Below are positions 38,627-46,999 of a stretch of DNA of 64,000 nucleotides, one piece after another. The stretch is from Pelobacter sp. GTDB lineage: Bacteria > Desulfobacterota > Desulfuromonadia > Geobacterales > Pseudopelobacteraceae. A program made the translations under genes and the position numbers. Numbering within the stretch: position 1 is the stretch's first letter; every line of letters starts with the position of its first letter. Location: contig JAVBXN010000015.1 of NCBI GenBank assembly GCA_030824515.1, forward strand, positions 62,001-126,000, given 5' to 3'. The notes beneath the pieces are model-generated. The model ran no database searches and was not told the origin of the DNA. It saw only the letters and a list, made by a program, of their open reading frames with translations.

Positions 38627-39832
38627 TTACATGCACTGCTTGAAGATGCCGATCATGTCCTGCAGGCCGGTGTCGGTCGGGTTGCCTTCGGTGCAGATAT
38701 CGTTAACCGAGAAGCGTGACAGACCTTCGACGTCTTTTTCAAGCAGACCCAGATCGGTGAAGGTCTTGGTGATGCCCAGATCGGCTTTCAGTTCCAGGCA
38801 GGCCTGGATGAATGCTTCGCCGGCTTTCATGTCGGACATTCCGTTTGTATCGATTCCGGCAGCCTGTGCCATCATCTTGAAACGCTCCGGGCAGGCCGGC
38901 AGGTTGAACTTCATGACCGGACCGAGTCCGATGGCATTGCAGAGTCCGTGGGGTGCATCATACATGCCGCCCAGGGCGTGTGCCATACTGTGAATCAGGC
39001 CGAGACCGGCGCTGTTGAAGCTGTAGGCTGCAGCCATTTCGGCCCAGACCATCGCTTCGATGGCCTTGTCGTTGTTCCTGTTCATTGCGGATTGGCGCAG
39101 GTTGCCGAAAATCAGCGAAATTGCGCTCAAGCCGGGGCCGTATGCGGAGATAACGCCCAGACGGGAAGTGATCGCCTCAACGCCATGTGCCAGTGCGTCC
39201 ATACCGGTGTAACCGGCCAGGTCGCCAGGCATGCACTGGTGGATCAGCGGGTCATTGACCGATTTGCTGGGGGTGCAGTTCGGATCGAACAGAGCCATTT
39301 TGTATTTCTTGTCGGTATGGTTGATGATCGAGAAGCAGGAAACTTCCGAACCGGTACCCGATGTGGTGTTGATGGCAAGTTGGGGGATCGTGTTGGCTTT
39401 GGTTGCCTTGAATGCGCCTTCGAAACTGCGTACATCCTGGCCGTCATGGCTGTGAACCAGTTTGATGGCCTTGCAGGCGTCATGGGAGCTGCCGCCGCCG
39501 AGGCTGATGATGCCGTCGAACTTGCCGGCTGCCAGCACTTTTGCGCCAGCCATTACTTCGTGGTCTTTAGGGTTGGGGGTTACCTTGTCAAAAACTTCGG
39601 AAGCCACGCCAGCGGCTTTCAAAACGCCCTGGATGGTCTCTACAATGCCGGTACCGCGGAGGCCGGTTGTTACGATCAGAGCATTGGTCATGCCCAGCGC
39701 CCTGGCATCGTTGCCAACCATTGTGTGTGCGCCCCAACCGACATTTACGGAAGGATAGGCGTGCATCATCTTGATCGGGTATTCCAGTCTTTCGTTCTTC
39801 AGGGTCCGTTTGACATCTTTGTTGTGAGACAT
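38627..39832 (-). CDS. Iron alcohol dehydrogenase, nicotinoprotein methanol dehydrogenase-like
   Basis: The 401-residue protein has GGGSSHDACKAIKLVHSHDG and metal-ligand motifs GMDALAHGVEA and HSMAHALGGMYDAPHG of the iron alcohol dehydrogenase family. The N-terminal half (VGWGAHTMVGNDARALG, VTTGLRGTGIVE, KVTPNPKDHEVM) resembles the NDMA-dependent methanol dehydrogenases and Bacillus Mdh, which hold NAD(P) tightly; in actinobacteria the former depend on mycofactocin. AGGAGG precedes the ATG. A sigma-54 promoter lies about 210 bases upstream. It probably oxidises ethanol or another short alcohol. The nicotinoprotein assignment is by resemblance only. Confidence 0.87.
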   Translation of the reverse strand: MSHNKDVKRTLKNERLEYPIKMMHAYPSVNVGWGAHTMVGNDARALGMTNALIVTTGLRGTGIVETIQGVLKAAGVASEVFDKVTPNPKDHEVMAGAKVLAAGKFDGIISLGGGSSHDACKAIKLVHSHDGQDVRSFEGAFKATKANTIPQLAINTTSGTGSEVSCFSIINHTDKKYKMALFDPNCTPSKSVNDPLIHQCMPGDLAGYTGMDALAHGVEAITSRLGVISAYGPGLSAISLIFGNLRQSAMNRNNDKAIEAMVWAEMAAAYSFNSAGLGLIHSMAHALGGMYDAPHGLCNAIGLGPVMKFNLPACPERFKMMAQAAGIDTNGMSDMKAGEAFIQACLELKADLGITKTFTDLGLLEKDVEGLSRFSVNDICTEGNPTDTGLQDMIGIFKQCM

Positions 39833-40039
39833 GGGTACTTCCTCCTTTTTTTGGTGTTTGTTTTTGGTGCTGCTCCATTGAATGGGTTAAACAATACTGC
39901 TGTTGCTGCTACGACTTGCCTGACTTCTCTTGTTGGATGCCACCTCCTCAAACCTCGTTTTTTTAATCTTCTTTATCTGCTTCAAAAGAGCCGGTTGAAT
40001 CTGCTTCAAGGCCCATAACTGCTTTATGAACTACTGTTT

Positions 40040-40056
40040 AGCAAGTTAAATGCCAA
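40040..40056 (-). promoter_or_regulatory. Sigma-54 promoter of the methanol dehydrogenase-like gene
   Basis: On the minus strand the sequence is TTGGCATTTAACTTGCT, matching YTGGCAYRNNNNTTGCW, with exactly 10 bases between GG and GC. Transcription would start about 195 bases before the ATG at 39832. Confidence 0.75.
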
Positions 40057-40062
40057 CTCAAA

Positions 40063-40087
40063 ATAACGTTATATATCGGGACGTTAT
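40063..40087. promoter_or_regulatory. Inverted repeat just upstream of the sigma-54 promoter
   Basis: ATAACGT (40063-40069) and ACGTTAT (40081-40087) are perfect inverted repeats with an 11-base spacer, 7 bases beyond the promoter's -24 side. This could bind an activator or a bending protein. Confidence 0.45.
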
Positions 40088-40780
40088 GCTGTAAAACCCT
40101 CGGGCGGGTGTTTTGGTGTGGAGAATGGGCGGGGCTAAAAGAAACAGTTTTATATAATTGTGTCCACAAAAGCACATTTGTGCGTAGGTATTTTATCTAC
40201 AGTGGGGAATTTTGCCTCAGCTGCTTTCGGGGGGGGCTCGGTGGCGTTTTCATCAAGCAGTGCAGGTCGTAGGGGGCTGTCATGGGTAAGGCTGGAAATT
40301 GATGATGCGGAGGGGCATTGTGAAATGTTGTTGGAAGCAGATCGGGGCAGATGGGGGAGGCGAAGCCGGAGCATCACGTGTAATTCAGGTTCAGCTATCT
40401 CCATGTCGTGATGCTCTTTTTGAATAATAACATTCCTGTTTGCGCCATAATTTTTCAGTCGCCAGATCCAGCACCGAGGTCAGGTCGCGAAGTGGTGCGT
40501 GTCTGTGGCGATTGGCTATTCTGTTTAAAACCTTGCAGGTTCTGATCGGGTTCATGTACCAGGGCATCTTTGGTCTCCTCTACCGATTATATGGATCGAA
40601 TACACTGTGGCACCGTAACTACGGCCGAAGTGTTGTGCATGATAGGAATCATAAGCACGGGTTGTGCCATTGTTGGCGGATATTGTTGAGCAGTTTTGGT
40701 GTGTATACTGTGAAATAGTATCTCCTGATGCAAGAGTGCCCAGGTTTTGCAGACTTTCCGGTTGCGTTGGCATGGAGGGG

Positions 40781-40797
40781 TGTAGAGTAAATCTACA
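40781..40797. promoter_or_regulatory. 17-bp dyad TGTAGA-N5-TCTACA
   Basis: The perfect 6-5-6 dyad TGTAGAGTAAATCTACA has the geometry of NtrC-family enhancer sites. A second, related dyad follows at 40913, and a half site TGTAGA lies at 40799-40804. The adjacent NtrC-type gene is a candidate to bind it. Confidence 0.5.
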
Positions 40798-40912
40798 GTG
40801 TAGAGAAAATCGCCAAGTTTGTGTAAAGCTACCGTCTGTGGGGCTTTATGGCGGTTGATGGGCAGGTAATCATCCGGGGCTTGGTATTCAGGCGGTCAGC
40901 TGGTTTTACCGG

Positions 40913-40929
40913 TGTAGCGAAATGCTACA
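40913..40929. promoter_or_regulatory. 17-bp dyad TGTAGC-N5-GCTACA
   Basis: TGTAGCGAAATGCTACA is a perfect dyad with the same outer TGTAG/CTACA and 5-base spacer as the one at 40781, 132 bases away. It lies about 100 bases after the NtrC-type regulator's stop. A role as hairpin in the 3' end of that mRNA is an alternative, but no T tract follows. Confidence 0.5.
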
Positions 40930-41026
40930 GTCGCTTCCGGTGGAAATATGTGGAACCGAAGCGCAATTCAGCCGCCGGCAACCGCCGGTTCTGCCCCGGT
41001 GGTTGACTGGCGGTATCGTCGTCACA

Positions 41027-42409
41027 TCAGCTTTCCAGGCCGTAACGTTCCAGCTTGGTATAGAGTGTCTTGCGGTCTATTTCAAGCAGCTTGGCGGCAC
41101 GACTCTTGTTCTGGTCCACCAGTTTGAGCACCTTTTCGATGTGTTCGCGTTCAACAGCCCAGAGCGGTGCGGGGGTGAAGGTGGTTACTTCCGTGCTGGC
41201 GACGCTCGCCGAAGGTGTATAGCTTGCCTTGGGAGGGGAAAATGGAAACAGGTCCGGGGTGATGATCGGCTCATTGGCCAGAATGCAGGCGCGGCGGATT
41301 GTGTTGCGCAGTTCCCTGACATTGCCGGGCCACTGGTAGGCACAGAGCGAAGCCATCGCTTCCTCGGTAATTTCCCAGTTCTGGGAGTCATTCTCATTGC
41401 ACTGCCGGATGAAAAACCAGGCCAACGGCAGGATGTCGTCGATGCGCTGCCGCAAGGGGGGCACCGGGATCGGGAGCAGGTTTATGCGATGGTAGAGGTC
41501 TTCGCGAAATTCGCCGCGGTTGACGCAGTCTGCCAGGATTTTGTTGGAAGCGAAGACGAAGCGGACGTTTACACGGATATCGTGGTTTCCGCCCATGCGG
41601 CGGAAAGTGCTGGTTTCCAGGATCCGCAGGAGTTTTACCTGCACGTCCAGAGGCATCTCGGAGACCTCATCCATGAACAGGGTTCCGGTGTCGGCCAGTT
41701 CGAACAGTCCCGCGCGACCTTTATTGGCTCCGGTGTAGGCTCCCTGCATATGCCCGAACAGCTCGCTTTCGGCGGTGTTGGCGTCAAACCTTCCGCAGTT
41801 TACGGTTACAAACGGTTTGCTGGCGCGGCTGCTGGAGTCATGCACAGCCCTGGCAATCAACTCCTTGCCGGTGCCGCTCTCGCCGGTGATCAGCACGTGT
41901 TCATCGGTCATTCCCCAGCGCTGGACCGTATCCAGAACCTTCTGGATGCCTTGGCTCTTGCCGATGATGCGGTGATTTTCAAAGCGTTTCATCTCTTTTT
42001 TCAGATTGATGTTTTCCAGCCTCAGCCGGTTCTTTTCGCAGGCCTTGTCGATCAACAATTCCAGCTCATCCAGCTTTATCGGTTTGGTGAGGTAGTCATA
42101 GGCGCCGTGCTTGATGCATTCCACCGCGGTTTCAATGGTGCCGTGTCCGGTGAACATGATCACTTCGGGGATATTCGACTCCGCGCGCATCAGTTTAAGG
42201 GCTTCAACCCCATCCATGCCAGGCATGCGAATGTCTTGGAGAACCACGTTGAAGATCTCCTCGCAGTAGGCGTCCAGTCCCTCTTCGCCGCTGGCTGTGG
42301 CGGTTACCTTATATCCGGAACGGGTTAGTTCCATCTGCAGCAACTCGCGCAGGGACTTGTCGTCCTCGACGATCAGTACTTTTGTGTCATTACGGACTAT
42401 TTTTGACAT
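41027..42409 (-). CDS. NtrC-family sigma-54 response regulator
   Basis: The 460-residue protein has a receiver (LIVEDDKSLRELL, phospho-Asp in VVLQDIRMPGMDG, Lys in YLTKPIKLDE), an AAA+ domain from about 140 and a Fis-type HTH at the end (KSRAAKLLEIDRKTLYTKLERYG). The AAA+ domain has Walker A GESGTGKELIARAV and Walker B GTLFMDEVSEMP. The sigma-54 contact loop reads GAYTGA in place of GAFTGA, a known working variant. It overlaps the upstream kinase gene by 13 bases, so the pair is a two-component system. Likely targets are the sigma-54 promoters at 40040, 44859 and 45147. Confidence 0.93.
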   Translation of the reverse strand: MSKIVRNDTKVLIVEDDKSLRELLQMELTRSGYKVTATASGEEGLDAYCEEIFNVVLQDIRMPGMDGVEALKLMRAESNIPEVIMFTGHGTIETAVECIKHGAYDYLTKPIKLDELELLIDKACEKNRLRLENINLKKEMKRFENHRIIGKSQGIQKVLDTVQRWGMTDEHVLITGESGTGKELIARAVHDSSSRASKPFVTVNCGRFDANTAESELFGHMQGAYTGANKGRAGLFELADTGTLFMDEVSEMPLDVQVKLLRILETSTFRRMGGNHDIRVNVRFVFASNKILADCVNRGEFREDLYHRINLLPIPVPPLRQRIDDILPLAWFFIRQCNENDSQNWEITEEAMASLCAYQWPGNVRELRNTIRRACILANEPIITPDLFPFSPPKASYTPSASVASTEVTTFTPAPLWAVEREHIEKVLKLVDQNKSRAAKLLEIDRKTLYTKLERYGLES

Positions 42410-43614
42410 GCAGGCATCCTTACCGTGAATTTTGATCCTTTGCCCTTTTGACTTTCCACTGTGATATCGCCACCATGACGTTTCACTATGTTGTATGTGA
42501 CCGCCAGTCCCAAACCAAGCCCCTGTCCGACCTCCTTGGTCGTAAAAAACGGATCCCAGATCTGGTCGATGGCTTCCCTGGAGATGCCGCTGCCGGTATC
42601 CCTGATCTGGAAAAGTACCATTGATTGCTCGCTGGTGCTGGTGGAAATTTCCACCAATCCTGCACCATTTATGGCCTGGTGCGCGTTGATCAGCAGGTTC
42701 ATGCAGACCTGTCGCAGGCCGGACGGATCGCCGACGACATCGGGCAGGTCACTCTGCAGGTTCATCCGGATATCGATCCTTTCATAGCGGGACTTGTACC
42801 GAACCAGTTCCAGAACCTCCTTGAGTATGTCGTTGATATTTACGTTGCTGACAGAGCCGTCCGACTTGCGGCTGAAGGATAGCAGGCAGTCGATGATGCC
42901 TTTGCAGCGGTAGGATTCGCGGATTATCACCTGGAGATACTTGGGGAAAGCATCCAGTCGCGGGTCTTCAAGCAGTGATTCATCCTCGTTCATGCGCCTG
43001 AGCAATGCCTCGGCATAGCCGGCCACCGACGAAAGCGGGTTGTTTATCTCGTGGGCAACACCGGCTGCCAGTACCCCTATGCTGGAGAGCTTTTCAGTCT
43101 GCATCAGGTGAAGTTCCTGAAGCCGCTTTTCGGTCACGTCCCGCAGAAAGACCAGCGCACGGTTCCTCTCGCCGTGAACATCTTCGATCGGGGTTGCCGT
43201 TACATCGAAGTAACGGATCTTTTCTTTTGAAAGTTGGGACGAAAAGGAAATCTCCACCCGTTCTCCGGTCAGAGCCCGTTCCACCGGGCATTGCAGCGGA
43301 GATGATTCGTGCTCGGGGTGGAACAGTTCGCGGCAGGAGCAGCCGGGAAGGGTCTCCTGGGGGAAGAGCTTCGGACAGACGTGGTTGCGGTGCTGTACGA
43401 CGCCATGGTGATCGTAGACGACCACTCCATCACTGATTGAGTCGAACATGGCCTGCAGTTCGTTGCCTTTGCTGCGCAAACCCAGGTTGGCGGCCTCCAG
43501 TTCCTGGATTTTTTGTTTGACCTCGCCATAGAAGCCGATTTTGGAATTGTCGAGTCCAAGCAGTCGCTCCAGCGATGATTCATCCATCCTTGTCCGAACG
43601 GCCAGCTTGTTCAT
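42397..43614 (-). CDS. PAS histidine kinase, partner of the NtrC-type regulator
   Basis: The ATG at 43614 shares one base with the dehydrogenase stop (TGATG); a TTG one codon earlier is the alternative. The 405-residue protein has a coiled N-terminus and a PAS domain (~55-175) with cysteines in HVCPKLFP, GCSCRELFH and LQCPVERA. HisKA ([20 protein letters not shown]) and HATPase (RDTGSGISREAI, GLGLGLAVTYNIV) follow. The PAS-kinase core is highly similar to that of the kinase at 32542. The absence of membrane segments means a cytosolic signal. Confidence 0.92.
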   Translation of the reverse strand: MNKLAVRTRMDESSLERLLGLDNSKIGFYGEVKQKIQELEAANLGLRSKGNELQAMFDSISDGVVVYDHHGVVQHRNHVCPKLFPQETLPGCSCRELFHPEHESSPLQCPVERALTGERVEISFSSQLSKEKIRYFDVTATPIEDVHGERNRALVFLRDVTEKRLQELHLMQTEKLSSIGVLAAGVAHEINNPLSSVAGYAEALLRRMNEDESLLEDPRLDAFPKYLQVIIRESYRCKGIIDCLLSFSRKSDGSVSNVNINDILKEVLELVRYKSRYERIDIRMNLQSDLPDVVGDPSGLRQVCMNLLINAHQAINGAGLVEISTSTSEQSMVLFQIRDTGSGISREAIDQIWDPFFTTKEVGQGLGLGLAVTYNIVKRHGGDITVESQKGKGSKFTVRMPACQK

Positions 43615-44780
43615 CAATAGGACCTTTCCAGGATGCGCAGCAGGTCTTCTTCGTCAGCTTCTCGCGGTGAAGTCACTATACAGACGTCCTTGAGCGCCTG
43701 GCGCGCCAGTTCCGGCAGATCCTTGCGGAGGACGCCGATACTGCGCAGGCTGCGGGGGGCTCCGCTCGCCTCCAGCAGTGAATCCAGTGTTTCCTGGATC
43801 CTTTCATTGGCGGCGCTGATGTCGCCGTTGGCGCGGTGTCCGAGTCCCCAGGCTAGCTCCTGGAGCTTTTCGGTGACGACCGGAATGTCGTAACGGATCA
43901 CTTCCGGCAGCAGAATCGCGTTGATGCTGCCATGGTTTGCGTCATACAGGCCGCCGATCGGATGGGCCAGCGCATGCACGATGCCCAACATTGAATTGGA
44001 AAAAGCCATGCCGGCATGCAGGCTGGCCCGTGCCAGATTCTCCATGTCATCCGGCTTGCGTTCATGGACGGCGTTAGAGAGGCTGCTGGACAAAAGCCGC
44101 AGCGCCTTGATGGCATGGACATCAGTAAGAGTCGTGGAGGCGATTGAAAAGAAGGCTTCCATCGCATGGCTGAGCGCGTCGGTCGCGGTTGTGCCGACGA
44201 ACTCGTCCGGCAGGGTGGCCAGCGTATTGGGGTCGGTCAGGCTGATATCCGGGGCGACACAGCGGCTCATGATGCAGATTTTCCGGAGGTGCTCGGTGTC
44301 GCTGATAATTGCAAACTGGGAAACATCGGAACCGGTGCCGCAGGTTGTCGGGCAGAGCACCAGTGGCGGCAGGGGACGGATGATTCGGTCCGGTCCCTCA
44401 TAATCGCTGATCCTTCCCCCATTGGATACCAGGATTGCTATAGCTTTGGCCGCATCCATGGAGCTGCCTCCGCCCAGGCCGACAATCACGTCGGCGCCGT
44501 ATCGATGATACTCCCTGACACCCCCCTCGATCTCGTGATCCTTGGGATTGGGGGTGATGCCGTCGTAGTAGATGAATTCAAGGCCGGCATCAAGAAGACT
44601 CCGCATCGCCTGGTCTACCCAGCCTGCGTGGAAAAGTCCCTTGTCGCTGACCAGAAAGACCTTTCTGCCCCCAAGCCTGCGGGCGCAGGCGCCGACCTGG
44701 TTCAGCATGCCCCTGCCGAAAATGATTTCAGGCACTTCAAATTTGTAATTATGCAATGTGTTGTCCTGATTTTTTTCCAT
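43614..44780 (-). CDS. Iron-containing alcohol dehydrogenase
   Basis: I start at the ATG at 44780 (GAAAGG upstream); another ATG lies at 44804. The 388 residues carry IVGLGGGSSMDAAKAIA and the metal motifs ATDALSHAMEAF and HALAHPIGGLYDANHG. It is a paralogue of the dehydrogenase at 51299. A sigma-54 promoter lies about 80 bases upstream. It is followed without gap by a kinase and an NtrC-type regulator, so the enzyme and its probable control system form one operon. Likely substrate is a short-chain alcohol. Confidence 0.9.
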   Translation of the reverse strand: MEKNQDNTLHNYKFEVPEIIFGRGMLNQVGACARRLGGRKVFLVSDKGLFHAGWVDQAMRSLLDAGLEFIYYDGITPNPKDHEIEGGVREYHRYGADVIVGLGGGSSMDAAKAIAILVSNGGRISDYEGPDRIIRPLPPLVLCPTTCGTGSDVSQFAIISDTEHLRKICIMSRCVAPDISLTDPNTLATLPDEFVGTTATDALSHAMEAFFSIASTTLTDVHAIKALRLLSSSLSNAVHERKPDDMENLARASLHAGMAFSNSMLGIVHALAHPIGGLYDANHGSINAILLPEVIRYDIPVVTEKLQELAWGLGHRANGDISAANERIQETLDSLLEASGAPRSLRSIGVLRKDLPELARQALKDVCIVTSPREADEEDLLRILERSY

Positions 44781-44858
44781 TACATACCTTTCGCGGCTGG
44801 ACATCTTCTAATAACCCGTGTGAGGTGGGGACTCTGCACGGAAACGTATACATTTATA

Positions 44859-44874
44859 AGCAATGCTCGTGCCC
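44859..44874 (-). promoter_or_regulatory. Sigma-54 promoter of the alcohol dehydrogenase-kinase-regulator operon
   Basis: The minus strand reads GGGCACGAGCATTGCT. It differs from TGGCACGNNNNTTGCW only at the first base and keeps 10 bases between GG and GC. The start site would be about 65 bases before the ATG at 44780. Confidence 0.75.
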
Positions 44875-45146
44875 AATCCAAAACCAAGTTTTATATTTTT
44901 CTTCTATTTTTCAATTTTAAGCAAATTTATTTTGAAATGCCCGTCAACGTGCTTGTTCCTCTGCTTGCAGCCGGTTATGTGACTATTCTCCACGGTGTAG
45001 AACTCTTCCTCATTACCAGAATACTGCGTAATTACAGCTATATGAATCATATGTCCAATTATGCACCATATCTGCATCTGGAATCAATTAAGATTTGAGT
45101 TGTTGTATGGTGTTGAAATTACACAAAAAAACCAATGTTTTATTTT

Positions 45147-45162
45147 TGGCACCGCGGTTGCA
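45147..45162 (+). promoter_or_regulatory. Sigma-54 promoter of the porin operon
   Basis: TGGCACCGCGGTTGCA is a near-perfect -24/-12 element (GG-N10-GC). It faces the porin gene with a leader of about 240 bases and is divergent from the promoter at 44859. Confidence 0.82.
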
Positions 45163-45415
45163 GACTGCTCGTCAGCGGAGTGGGGGATTCCGTTGGTTTT
45201 GGCATTATTGATTTTTGCCGGACCAGGCTGATTGAAATCAAGGATCAAGTGTCGCGTGCGGACATCATGTTCGAAATAACTATGCCAACTACAGAAAGGA
45301 GCGGCAGGATTGGCTGGACAGATGGGTTCGTAAAACTGGTTGTCGGAAGTCGGATGTATCGCAGTGAAAAGAGTTTGACGTTAGATATCAAATTTATTGA
45401 AGAGGGAGAGAGCTT

Positions 45416-46642
45416 ATGAAAAAAACGACATTACTTGCATTAGGTGTATTAACAGCGGTAACGGTGGCAACAAGCAGTCCATGTAATGCCGCTTTTGTGA
45501 TCGGTGGCGAAAATGGCTGGCAGCTCAGTACGGACGGTATTGTGGACGTGTTTTCCTACTACCACTCCACTACGCCGCTGCCGAATACTCCTGCCGGCTT
45601 CACCCGTGCTGCAAGCCTGCTCGATAACGGTTCCACGAGTGAGCATAACCAGCGCTTCGGCATAGGCGTAGGCCTGTTGCCCTCGGTTGTAGCTTTCAAC
45701 GTCAAGGCGCCGACCACCAACGGTGTCGATTCTACCGTCCGGATCGGCATCTATCCAAGCATTCAAAATCAAAACGATACACGCTTTAACACCGGCGGCA
45801 ATATCGATTTCCGTGAAATATTCTACACCGCCAAAGGCGCCTACGGCGAACTGCTTGCCGGCCGTGCACTCAACCTGTACCAGGGCAAGAACATCCTGAC
45901 CGACATGACTTTGCTGACGTCCGGTGTGGTAGGTGGACGTGGCAACACCGTGAACCTGGGCCATATCGGATACGGTTATCTCTACACCGGTTTCGGTCCT
46001 CAGCTCCGCTACACCACCCCTGACATGGCCGGTGTAAAGGTGGCAATCGAGGTCGCAGAGCCCTACAAGATCACTGCCAACACCGGCAAGACCAACTCAC
46101 CCCGTGTCGAGGCCGAGATATCCTATGCCGGTAAAATCGGCGCCACGACTACTCAAGCATGGCTATCCGGCCTGTATCAGACCGCTCCCCGTGCAACCGG
46201 CAATAGCAACGACGAATCAATTGGCGCCGCCTACGGTCTGGGAGTCGGTTTCAGCGGCCTGAACCTGCTGGGTTCCGGTTATGTCGGCAGGGGTCTGGGG
46301 ATGCTCAGTGCTCAGGACGGTAACTTCCTTCCCAATTCTGCTGCTGATGAAAACGGCAAAACACGCCTGCACTGGGGCTACCTGCTCCAGGCTACTTACA
46401 AACTGACCCCTTCGGTCATGATTGGCGCCAACTATGGCCAGTCCCGCCAGGAGAAAAACGACAGGGAAGGGGCAACCTTCATCGCCATGAAAAATCAGGA
46501 AGCCGCTGTTGCCACAATCACTTACAACCTGAACAAGTTCACCCAGTTTGTAGCTGAGTATATCTATTCTCAGAACACTTGGATGGACGGAGCCAAGCAG
46601 CACTCCAACGCTTTTGCACTCGGGACCATGTTCTACTGGTAA
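45416..46642 (+). CDS. Outer-membrane porin
   Basis: A signal peptide (about residues 1-25, ending CNAA) is followed by a beta-rich chain with alternating hydrophobic segments. It ends in GTMFYW, the C-terminal aromatic of outer-membrane barrels. The opening AFVIGGENGWQLSTDGIVDVFSYY resembles Gram-negative general porins. GGGAGAG precedes the ATG. The sigma-54 promoter and shared control region with the dehydrogenase operon suggest it admits an alcohol, organic acid or amide substrate. Confidence 0.82.
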   Translation: MKKTTLLALGVLTAVTVATSSPCNAAFVIGGENGWQLSTDGIVDVFSYYHSTTPLPNTPAGFTRAASLLDNGSTSEHNQRFGIGVGLLPSVVAFNVKAPTTNGVDSTVRIGIYPSIQNQNDTRFNTGGNIDFREIFYTAKGAYGELLAGRALNLYQGKNILTDMTLLTSGVVGGRGNTVNLGHIGYGYLYTGFGPQLRYTTPDMAGVKVAIEVAEPYKITANTGKTNSPRVEAEISYAGKIGATTTQAWLSGLYQTAPRATGNSNDESIGAAYGLGVGFSGLNLLGSGYVGRGLGMLSAQDGNFLPNSAADENGKTRLHWGYLLQATYKLTPSVMIGANYGQSRQEKNDREGATFIAMKNQEAAVATITYNLNKFTQFVAEYIYSQNTWMDGAKQHSNAFALGTMFYW

Positions 46643-46675
46643 GCGTCCGGGCATAATTCAATAAAGGAGATTGTC

Positions 46676-46948
46676 ATGCCAAAATATGTAATCGAACGTG
46701 AACTTGCAGGAGCCGGACAGTTGCCGGCTGAAACCTTGCAGGCGATCTCACAGAAGTCATGCAGCGTGCTTTCTGGGCTGGGCCCGCAGATACAGTGGGT
46801 ACAGAGCTTCGTGACCGATGACAAGATCTATTGCATCTATATAGCTCCCAACAAGGAAATGGTGCTGGAACATGCCCGGCAGGGCGGGTTCCCGGCCAAC
46901 AGTGTTGCCGAAGTGCGAACCATGATTGATCCGACCACAGCCGAATAA
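46676..46948 (+). CDS. DUF4242 (nickel-binding-like) small protein
   Basis: The 90-residue protein begins MPKYVIERELAGAGQLPAE and contains IQWVQSFVTDDKIYCIYIAP, matching DUF4242, small ferredoxin-like-fold proteins. The SCSVLSGLG segment is at the usual place. Function is unsettled. It follows the porin by 33 bases with AAAGGAG upstream and precedes the AmiS/UreI channel, so it is likely in the same operon. Confidence 0.82.
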   Translation: MPKYVIERELAGAGQLPAETLQAISQKSCSVLSGLGPQIQWVQSFVTDDKIYCIYIAPNKEMVLEHARQGGFPANSVAEVRTMIDPTTAE

Positions 46949-46999
46949 GTATCCCTTTGCTCCCCTTGCGGGACTGTAATTTAATTCAGGAGGAAGACA

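Larger units (their letters stand above)
39833..41026. other. 1.2-kb region without a recognisable gene
   Basis: This lies between the sigma-54 regulator gene and the dehydrogenase it may control. Near the dehydrogenase it holds a sigma-54 promoter and inverted repeats (40063-40087; CACAAA/TTTGTG at 40165-40182). Further out are an ATACT/AGTAT dyad (40705-40721) and two 17-bp dyads (40781, 40913). Open frames of 73-92 codons at 40150-40773 on both strands have no family I know, weak starts and mutual overlap, so I do not call them genes. Decayed coding sequence is possible. Confidence 0.5.
44781..45415. other. Divergent intergenic region with two sigma-54 promoters
   Basis: This 635-base, AT-rich gap separates the alcohol dehydrogenase operon (minus) from the porin operon (plus). 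Besides the two promoters listed it holds dyads between them: CTGCGTAATTACAG (45024-45037), ATATGAATCATAT (45040-45052) and GTGTTGAAATTACAC near 45110. An open frame at 45135-45419 covers the plus promoter and has no family match, so I do not call it. Confidence 0.6.

Noticed and set aside
40150..40773. Several short open frames on both strands
   Set aside because: They overlap each other, have weak starts and match nothing I know. I describe the region as unexplained instead.
40922..42328. Long plus-strand open frame of 468 codons
   Set aside because: It is antisense to the clearly coding NtrC-type regulator and shows no domain; GC-rich codon use makes long antisense frames.
45135..45419. 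Open frame of 94 codons before the porin gene
   Set aside because: It covers the sigma-54 promoter, lacks a good ribosome site and has no recognisable family.
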